Positions 50,728 through 64,000 of a DNA stretch of 64,000 nt are shown piece after piece. The position numbers were made by a program, and so were the translations under genes. Every line of letters begins with the position of its first letter. Position 1 is the first letter of the stretch. The stretch spans positions 23,137,809-23,201,808 of the forward strand of contig NC_135563.1 of assembly GCF_964340395.1 (NCBI RefSeq). Reading direction: 5' to 3'. Source of the stretch: Glandiceps talaboti. Lineage: Eukaryota; Hemichordata; Enteropneusta; Spengelidae. A model generated the notes under the pieces. It was not told where the DNA came from. It worked only from the letters and a program-made list of their open reading frames with translations, and did no database searches.

Positions 50728-52179
50728 GCAAACATGTGTAGATATACTTGATGTCAAAATAAACAGTGCAGATAGACCTAAAGTTAAAAAAAAAAAAGTT
50801 TGTTCTTTTATTGGAAAGTCAAAATTGATAAAATATATAAACACCTTTTCCATTTCTTAACATGTTTAGCATGAGTACTTGTGCATCAATAAGTTATGTA
50901 GTCAGAAATATAGACAGACAACTTTTTTGGCAAAATTTTTTTTATACAAATACTTTTTCATTTTATTATGTTTCTACTCATGTTTCCAGTATTATAATAG
51001 TTCTGATAAGTCTTTAATTCAAATTGCAAATCCAATTCAAATTGTTAGTTTACGTCTAGGTTTGTTTGGATTTCCATATCCCCCTTCAGAAACCTTTACA
51101 TTTCTGCTTAATATTCACTATATGCATGACATGAAATGGTGGCTGGTGAGCTCATACTGTGTTCTCATTACAAGCTATCATAAACAACTGTCATACTGCA
51201 ATTAGTGACCAATCTGTCACTTTTGTGTCATCATAACTTTATGTTCTTGTAAAATGGAGAAGTTTTTGAATTCTTGTTATATGTGTTGTAACTTGTCAGG
51301 GATTCTTTGATTTTGACCTGATGTGTTATGTCAAATTCTATATATTCTTCATACATATTATAATCATGTTATGTACATGCACCACAGTTCAAATCTAGTT
51401 ATATTCTTGATAAGAGTAAGTGCCATAGATTTCTTCAGGGTTATCATAATGCTTTGCAAAGTTTTTGTATTATTTTTTCTAAACAAACCAAAATAAATAC
51501 CAAATATTACAAAAGAGGGAATCTTTGTCTCTCGAGATTGCTGTTACGTGGTGTGATACTTAGTATTACCAAGTCAACAGAATAGACCTGTTGCTGGTTC
51601 CAAGATGCATTGCGTGTCTCTCCATACAATACCATGTATTGTGTATGCGCTGAGGGCTTTGCATACGCTACTCAGGGGGATGGTTGTCACCTGACCATAC
51701 CCTGGGTTTACCCATAAATCCCTCTCTGTCATTGATGCCTTGTAGACTCTGTGCTATAAAGTCCCTCAATTAAAGAGGTCAACATGTCTTTCCATCATTT
51801 CCTGATGAAAATGTTATTTCAAGACAAAACAAGACTAAATGTAACAGCTTAAGCGATGTCTTCTCGCGCAATGCATCTTGGAACCGGAAAATCAACTACT
51901 GATTGATTGACATTATATTTTCCAACTTGGTCTGCAACTTGTTCCCAGTGAGAGAATTTCGCACATGATTGAGTCTGATGTGTACAATCATACACCTAGT
52001 GGAGGGTCTATGGTAAAATGTATGCTTTCAAGTGAAATATCAAAGTTTGTTCAGTCAAAAATTTCCAACTTCAAAGTATTATAACTGGGTATAACCTATA
52101 TAAATGTAACAGAGTCTGAAGTGAAATGTTGCAAGAATCTGACTGAAATCGTAAAATATGCTTTAATCAAGTTATTCAT
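50728..52179. other. Convergent intergenic region between the MYND gene and RCCD1
   Basis: Contains the MYND-gene polyadenylation signal (AATAAA at 50758-50763, 31 nt past the stop) and a TIR element at 51596-51885. The remainder is AT-rich and shows no coding or RNA-gene signal. Confidence 0.6.
51596..51885. mobile_element. MITE with 19-bp perfect terminal inverted repeats
   Basis: ggttccaagatgcattgcg at the left is exactly mirrored by cgcaatgcatcttggaacc at the right, 290 bp apart overall. The inner part is unrelated and carries no ORF. No clear target duplication could be read. Confidence 0.8.
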
Positions 52180-53528
52180 TCATTGGGGTATGGTGACAGA
52201 TAATATTGTGTTCCATGGGCCACAGGTTGCATCATATACTTTGTAGTCATTTTCTTTGAAATATTTTACCAAGGTGATGACATCTCTTGAGACATAGTCT
52301 CCATGTCCTAACTGGCCATAACCATTCCATCCCCAAGTGTACACATTCCCTGTTTCTGTGAAAAGACCAAGTTGACAGTTTACTCACAAGAGAAATTGAC
52401 CATTGGCAAATAAAAGTTTATCATGTTCATCATCACTAACTGTTTGTATTGCCAAGAGCCATTTCATGATTTTTTTGTTATTTTGAAGATAACATGCACT
52501 TATAAGTCATAAATATTCAGTGTTCATCTAATAAATGTCTATCTGTTAATTCCCATGAGGCAATTGTGGACTGGTTTGAGAACAAAAGAAATAAAATAGA
52601 GTTTCAATTTGGTGGTTTTTGGCAAACATGCAAAAGGGTGTGTAATGTGAAATCATTAAATGAGTCCAGAACCCAAAGTTTATGAAAATGCATTTATTTC
52701 CTGAAGTGGCATTTCTGGGTAAAAAAGTGTTGTACATATACAACTAGACATAATATGTATCCTAATAATGTAATCATTTCATTTGAGTGAAAAAATAATC
52801 TCCACCTGTTGAAGGTGAAATTTTATTGAGAAGTGTTTTTATCTCTTTTAAATGTTGCATCCTAAGACATACCTGATATAGCAACAGTATGTCTTGACCC
52901 ACAGCTGACCTTTGATATGTTGACCTCATCTGGAAATTCTAGTAGACATGGTACCATTTGACAAAGAACAATGACATCCTTATCATCATCATCATTGAAA
53001 GATGGTTTATCTGTTGTCACTGAAGTGGTCTGTTCCATGTCCGTTTGTTTCATTTTTTGTGACGTATTCTGACCTGTATCAATGTTCTCGTCTCGAACTC
53101 TCTCCTTTTCCTGATCACTTATTGGTGACACCTCAAGTTTCAAAATAGTTTCTGTGTCAACTTTTGTTTCCTTGGTAATACATCCCTTGTAATTTTCTTG
53201 CCCGCTTTGTGAAAAATCAGCACTTTGTTCTTCTTTGCTCCTGGATCTGTCAGGTGCGTCTTTCATAGGTAAGCCGAGTTGACCTGCTTCATTCCATCCC
53301 CAAACATATACATCTCCTATGGCTTCTCAGAACAAAGAAAAGAAAACTTGGCAATAAACAATTTGATTAAAATCTGATTTGGTGAATAAGGCTCAATTTC
53401 TTTATGTACATCTGTTTCATTCATTTAGTGTTGTTTTCAATTTTTGTGTTCAAGAGTGATCAACACTTTCTGTGGGAAGGTGGTGATTCTCCTGGAACAA
53501 CAAAGACAGTCTGTTCATTTGCCTATCA

Positions 53529-53566
<38 letters not shown>

Positions 53567-55666
53567 TGTTCATTTGCCTATCAGTCTCGCTCTCTCTCTC
53601 TCTGTGTAGTGTTCATTTGCCTATCAGTGTGTGTGTGTGTGTGTGTCTAAGGTACACCATGACAAGGTGCCCTCACACGTCAGTCAACCCCTCTCACCGG
53701 TCTCTCTGGGGGAGAGGAGGCTGGTGAAGGCAGAGCAACATGACGCATCTTGCAGTCTAATCCCTAAAATCAGTAAAACATTTCTGTTAATTGGATAAAA
53801 TCACCAAAAGTAGATAGCCTAATTTCATCTCAAATTCTGGCAATGTACAAAGATCGAATGGCAATGAACAGCACCTATAATAAAACATTGATCTCCAAAC
53901 TGAAATAATCTGTGTTAGTCAATTCTTACCTTAAAGTCAAATACAACTGTAATCAACAAAGAAAGAAAATTGGTCATTACAGTTCACATATGGACCACAG
54001 TTGTATTGTTTTGTTTTGTTTTGTGCTTATAACCAATAACAGGTAGTAAACTTACCACTGACTGCTGCTGAATGCCATCCTCCTGCAGCAACTGTTGCCA
54101 TGGCAACTCCTTGAAGTGCTTCTATGACTCTTGGCAGTGATTCTTTTTCACTAGTTCCATGACCAAGCTGACCACGACTGAAAAAGAAAATAGTTTTTGT
54201 TACACAAACATGAAACAGACAAGAAGTCATTTACATCATTTTTAAGTATCTGTCAGACTTTGTTTTGTACATTTGTCTTCTAAATACAGTACTTTAGGTA
54301 AATTTTATGGATGTTTCCTTTTCTCCTTTGTTCACTACTAGTATATATTGATGTATATTTAAAAAACTAATCAGGATTCTGTAAACAACAGTCAGCACCC
54401 TATGTCAGTTATCAAAAAGATTTCACAGTTTGGCCACAAGGGACGCTTACATATTCAGAAGCACTTTTTTGACCAAAAGTATGGAAATATGGGACACTTA
54501 CAATGTAGCATATTGATGTTAAGCCTGTCAGTTCAAAGATTTTTGCAGTTTTACTTTTCTACATGTACTCTCTGTCAAATTGAAATGGGTGATTGATAAA
54601 TACTAACACATTATGATAAAACTAAAATAAGCCATATCAAATACCCTTAGCACCCCTAGTGGTAAAATTATATCAATCTTTTATCTTTTTGATAACCAGA
54701 CCATGAAGTATTCTCTCACCTGAAAAGAGCAACTTGAAATAGACACTATAGACGTGATTCTTGCACCATCTAAAGGTTAATACTACAAACTACTTATATC
54801 GGTATTTGAGAATTGTGAACTATCTGAAATAAAGTGAAATCAGACCAAAATGTAGAATAAACCCCCAAAACTGCTGAATGATGTATGAGGTGAGGATAGC
54901 ATTATCAAGCCATACCTGCCAAGACCCAGGCTGTAGACTTCACCAGTGTTACTTAGCAACAACACATGCTCCTTTCCACAGCTCACTTGATTAACAGGAA
55001 CTTGCAGGTCAAAAGGTCGAAAAATAAATCTTTCCTCTAGATCAATTTCACCAGCTTGTTGATCATCTAAAAAATAAGATGTAGGATTTTAAAGAAATCA
55101 AACTATGAATGAGAAGGAATGATGTGTTTTCAATGGAATATATAAGATTATGAGTTATATGTGATGATGTAATTATGAATGATTTACAATATATCACCAT
55201 CACTATTATTAAAACACATTTCTCATTATAGCAATTATATACATATCACCATCGCTAACACATTTCTCCTCTTACCCATTACAGCAATCGTATCACCACC
55301 ATTAACATATTTCTCCTAGCTCTTACCTATTAGCAACTTCATGATACACGTACATATCACCACCACTAACACATTTCTCTTACCCATTACAGCAATTATA
55401 TACACATCACCATTGTTAACACATTTCTCCTCTTACCCATTATAGCAACTGTATACATATCACCACCTCTAACACATTTCAGTCTGCAATCCATGTGTTC
55501 ATTTCCCACAAGCTTCTTTACATTGACAAGTCGTGGAATGTTGCCCTTTTTACAAGATTGAGCATATTTCCAGGAGAAACATTGCGAGTGGTTTGGAACA
55601 GTCATGATTATTTCTTCTCCTTTGAAAGAAACTTGTTGTATTGGAAACGGAAACCTTAAGCTTGTA

Positions 55667-55715
<49 letters not shown>

Positions 55716-56345
55716 GAGTTTGACTTCCACAGAAACCTTGTAAATGAAGCTTTTTGTCATTTCCTGTCAACAAAACAGAAGTTTGTTAATCAAAACATAT
55801 ACACAGAAGGTGCTCAACATAAGGATGGGCTAAGTCCCAAAGTTTTTTAGCTGAGATCTCACTTTATATAAACTTTAGATATGTGCATGCAGTGTAAATG
55901 TTAGAGGTCTTCTGTTACCAATATTTTATTGTCTACTAAAATCTTAGACCTGTTGAGCACATTTTACTATGACAGACTGAGAGGCAAATTTTAAAATTTA
56001 AAACAACTCAATATATGAGCCCTGACTAAAAATCTCAGATACCTTTCATAAACCGAATATAATTTTTCAAACTTTTGAATTTCATAATGTTGATTTAAAA
56101 CAGCTGACACACAGATGTACGTACTTGCCTGATGAAATCACCGATTACTTTCAAAAGATATAAAGAACACTCTTACCCGTCAAATAACATATTGTACTCC
56201 AGTTTGCTGTTACCATGGTAACATCTTCCATTTTACACTCCATACATTCAATATTGAGTTGGGTGGGATGAGGAATACTTTGCATCTCATCACGAAGCGA
56301 TAATAATTGTCCAAAACCATTGAAGCCAAAACCAAAACGTCTCAT
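52180..56345 (-). CDS. RCCD1: RCC1 domain-containing protein 1 (RCCD1)
   Basis: Exons on the minus strand: 56345-56177, 55763-55437, 55066-54916, 54177-54056, 53325-52873 and 52355-52180, totalling 1398 nt (465 aa). RCC1-type blades are visible in the N-terminal [71 protein letters not shown] and [18 protein letters not shown], ending TCGPWNT. Order and wording follow vertebrate RCCD1, including the split first/last blade. RCCD1 is the partner of the JmjC protein KDM8 and acts in H3K36 methylation control and mitosis. Compared with vertebrates it carries a CAA-encoded poly-Gln tract in exon 2 and an acidic low-complexity insertion of about 100 residues in exon 5. The exon 2 donor sits in a tandem array of itself. 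It is transcribed divergently from PSMD4. Confidence 0.92.
53533..53650 (+). repeat. (GT)n/(CT)n tract with three copies of a 21-bp word
   Basis: The word gttcatttgcctatcagt occurs three times, near 53514, 53568 and 53612, separated by gt, ct and gt arrays. The segment therefore arose by tandem duplication with the microsatellite included. RCCD1 intron 4. Confidence 0.85.
54407..54697. mobile_element. TIR element of the gttatca family, about 290 bp
   Basis: gttatcaaaaagatttcac and the word ggccacaaggg at the left are mirrored by cccctagtgg and tttttgataac at the right. The same ends occur at 38929-39000 and 62601-62651. RCCD1 intron 3. Confidence 0.6.
55208..55490 (-). repeat. Tandem array spanning the RCCD1 exon 2 splice donor
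   Basis: About five diverged units of roughly 50-60 bp. On the minus strand each reads GAAATGTGTTA, then a GGTGATATGTATA-like word, then TTGCTRTAATGG|GTAAGAG. The proximal unit (55490-55431) is the real exon end ([12 protein letters not shown]) plus donor. Further donor-like copies end near 55380, 55321 and 55271, with a decayed copy near 55226. Confidence 0.85.
55668..55716 (-). repeat. Coding CAA repeat (poly-Gln) in RCCD1 exon 2
   Basis: About 16 uninterrupted ttg triplets on the plus strand encode a pure Gln tract on the minus strand. The uninterrupted codon suggests recent, length-variable expansion. Confidence 0.9.
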
Positions 56346-56677
56346 GTTGCACTTTATAAATGTAAATGCCTGAAGTTTTGTTGTGAATTAAAAAAATGTC
56401 CCCTTAAAATAAATCCACGATATCAATTTTAAAAGATACACTACTTTACTCATTCTGTCTCTGGCTGAGAATAAGATCCTCTCCCTTGCGCCAAATAGCC
56501 GTTGGTGGCGCTTTCTAAAACTTAAAGTGAACGCATGCGCAATTAACAGGTTCAGTAAGTGCTGTGTTACCGTCTTTTCGATTGGTCCATATTTGCCCTT
56601 GGACAAAACGCAAACTGAAATTGACTAATCAAATCACACCTTAGAGAACTGTTCCTCAAAACATTACAGCAGTCAAA
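56346..56677. promoter_or_regulatory. Bidirectional promoter of RCCD1 and PSMD4
   Basis: Only 332 bp separate the two divergent start codons. The interval contains an NRF1-like acgcatgcgcaa (56531-56542) and an inverted CCAAT box (attgg, 56581-56585), and is richer in CpG than the neighbouring introns. No TATA box lies at a suitable place. This is typical of shared housekeeping promoters. Confidence 0.7.
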
Positions 56678-63021
<6,344 letters not shown>

Positions 63022-63500
63022 AAACAAATAGTCCTATCAAATTGATTTACAAACTTTATTTTGATGTCATAAAATGTATTTAATCTCTTGAGAATGCCAT
63101 GGATGGCTTTCACCTAGGAGAGATACCGACATTTCTATTACACAGACAAACTAGTTATGAAAGGGTAGAACAGATTGGTTATGAATGGTTTGTTCAAACT
63201 AAGAACGATTGATTTGTACAAATTAGTTATGAATGGTTTGTACGAATTAGTAATGAATAGTTTGTACAAATTAGTTATGAATTGTTAGTACAAACTACTT
63301 CTAAACAGTTAGTATGAAGTAGTTCCGAATGGTTAGTTGTAAACCATGGGTATGGTTAGTTAAAGTAAGCTCCATTCACTGCATGATCCATGCATGATAT
63401 TAGGGGACACACATTGTATACATGGCCAACACACAGTAGAATTATGTCTTGTCAAGTTCTTTTTTGTCTCTTTGGTACAATAAATATAATTATCAACATA
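63022..63500 (+). other. PSMD4 3' UTR with tandem repeat and polyadenylation signal
   Basis: Between 63170 and 63350 a degenerate 27-28 bp unit (gttatgaatggtttgtac-aaatta) repeats about six times. A canonical AATAAA is at 63479-63484, so cleavage is expected near 63500. Confidence 0.65.
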
Positions 63501-64000
63501 ATTCATTTTGTAATGTCAGGTTTTATTCAGTTACTGTGTTGTGATGAAATTGAATGTGTTAATTCAGTGAATGATAAATTTGCTTGAACCAAAGTCATTG
63601 GAGATTCAGAATATTTACTGAGAAACAATACAATTAGGCCTAATAAAAAAATTGTGTGGTTCCAGTTACCTGCCCCCACCTAGTTTTTCACTGCAGACCC
63701 TAAACTTTTTTTTACATATTTGGTAAAAAAAATAATAAAATCGTGAAAATTGTGAAGTTTCACCAGAAATAGTGGATACGGAAACTGACATCAACTTACA
63801 TGTAAAAAGACAATATTGCAACACTGTTGTTCCAATCCAATCTGTAATGGCTGTACATCTGATGAGATGAAATCAATAACACAGTGACCATATGGAAAAC
63901 AATGGAAAACATAACTACCTGAACTACACTCACACATGAAAAAAAAATACAATAAATAAAAAATCTATCTACCCCACCGTATTGTTTTACAGAAGTTTCA
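63501..64000. other. Downstream intergenic sequence
   Basis: AT-rich DNA without a recognisable coding exon, RNA gene or mobile-element terminus. The short ORF starting at 63390 has no family features. Confidence 0.5.

Overview
The window is nuclear DNA from a metazoan: about two-thirds AT, with multi-exon genes, GT-AG introns, abundant micro- and minisatellites, and many short non-autonomous mobile elements. Gene content (an X-family DNA polymerase of the Pol mu/TdT type, an ALMS1 orthologue, RCCD1, PSMD4, and a MYND protein with a PRiA4b-ORF3-like domain) together with a tRNA-headed SINE carrying a Deu/L2-like tail suggests an invertebrate deuterostome (hemichordate, cephalochordate or echinoderm). 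The phylum is inference; no species is claimed.

Layout: (1) 886-5535, minus: secreted or extracellular protein with ephrin-receptor-like (GCC2/GCC3) Cys-rich repeats, 3' end outside the window. (2) 8105-15506, minus: complete nine-exon POLM/DNTT-type polymerase, 545 aa. (3) ALMS1, plus: probable non-coding first exon near 17.0 kb, possible tiny first coding exon at 18.15 kb, a 9-kb gene-poor interval taken as an intron, then nine exons from 27240 to 42343 (2908 codons), ending in a full ALMS motif. (4) 45220-50727, plus: six-exon 493-aa PRiA4b-ORF3-like plus MYND protein. (5) 52180-56345, minus: six-exon RCCD1, 465 aa. (6) 56678-63021, plus: nine-exon PSMD4/Rpn10, 406 aa, head-to-head with RCCD1 over a 332-bp shared promoter. 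Exon lengths of all five genes with a stop in the window sum to a multiple of three with consistent phases, which supports the models.

The genes do not form a pathway. They are mostly housekeeping genes: end-joining polymerase, centrosome/basal-body protein, chromatin/mitosis partner of KDM8, and proteasomal ubiquitin receptor.

The most striking signal is recurrent tandem duplication across exon-intron boundaries. A 28-bp unit made of the POLM exon 6 acceptor plus its first codons is repeated about 43 times (1.2 kb). The RCCD1 exon 2 donor with its last codons is repeated about five times. The PSMD4 exon 5 donor is duplicated as a 52-bp unit with one mismatch. The acceptor of the ALMS-motif exon is duplicated as a 39-bp unit. 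In each case that could be read through, only one copy gives a full-length product; for PSMD4 the second donor would give a VWA-only protein lacking the ubiquitin-interacting motifs. A second notable signal is a dispersed short helical motif (D-S-[IL]-x-R-[RK]-[VI]-x-x-[LI]-L type) recurring about 13 times along ALMS1, which lacks the 47-residue tandem repeats of mammalian ALMS1.
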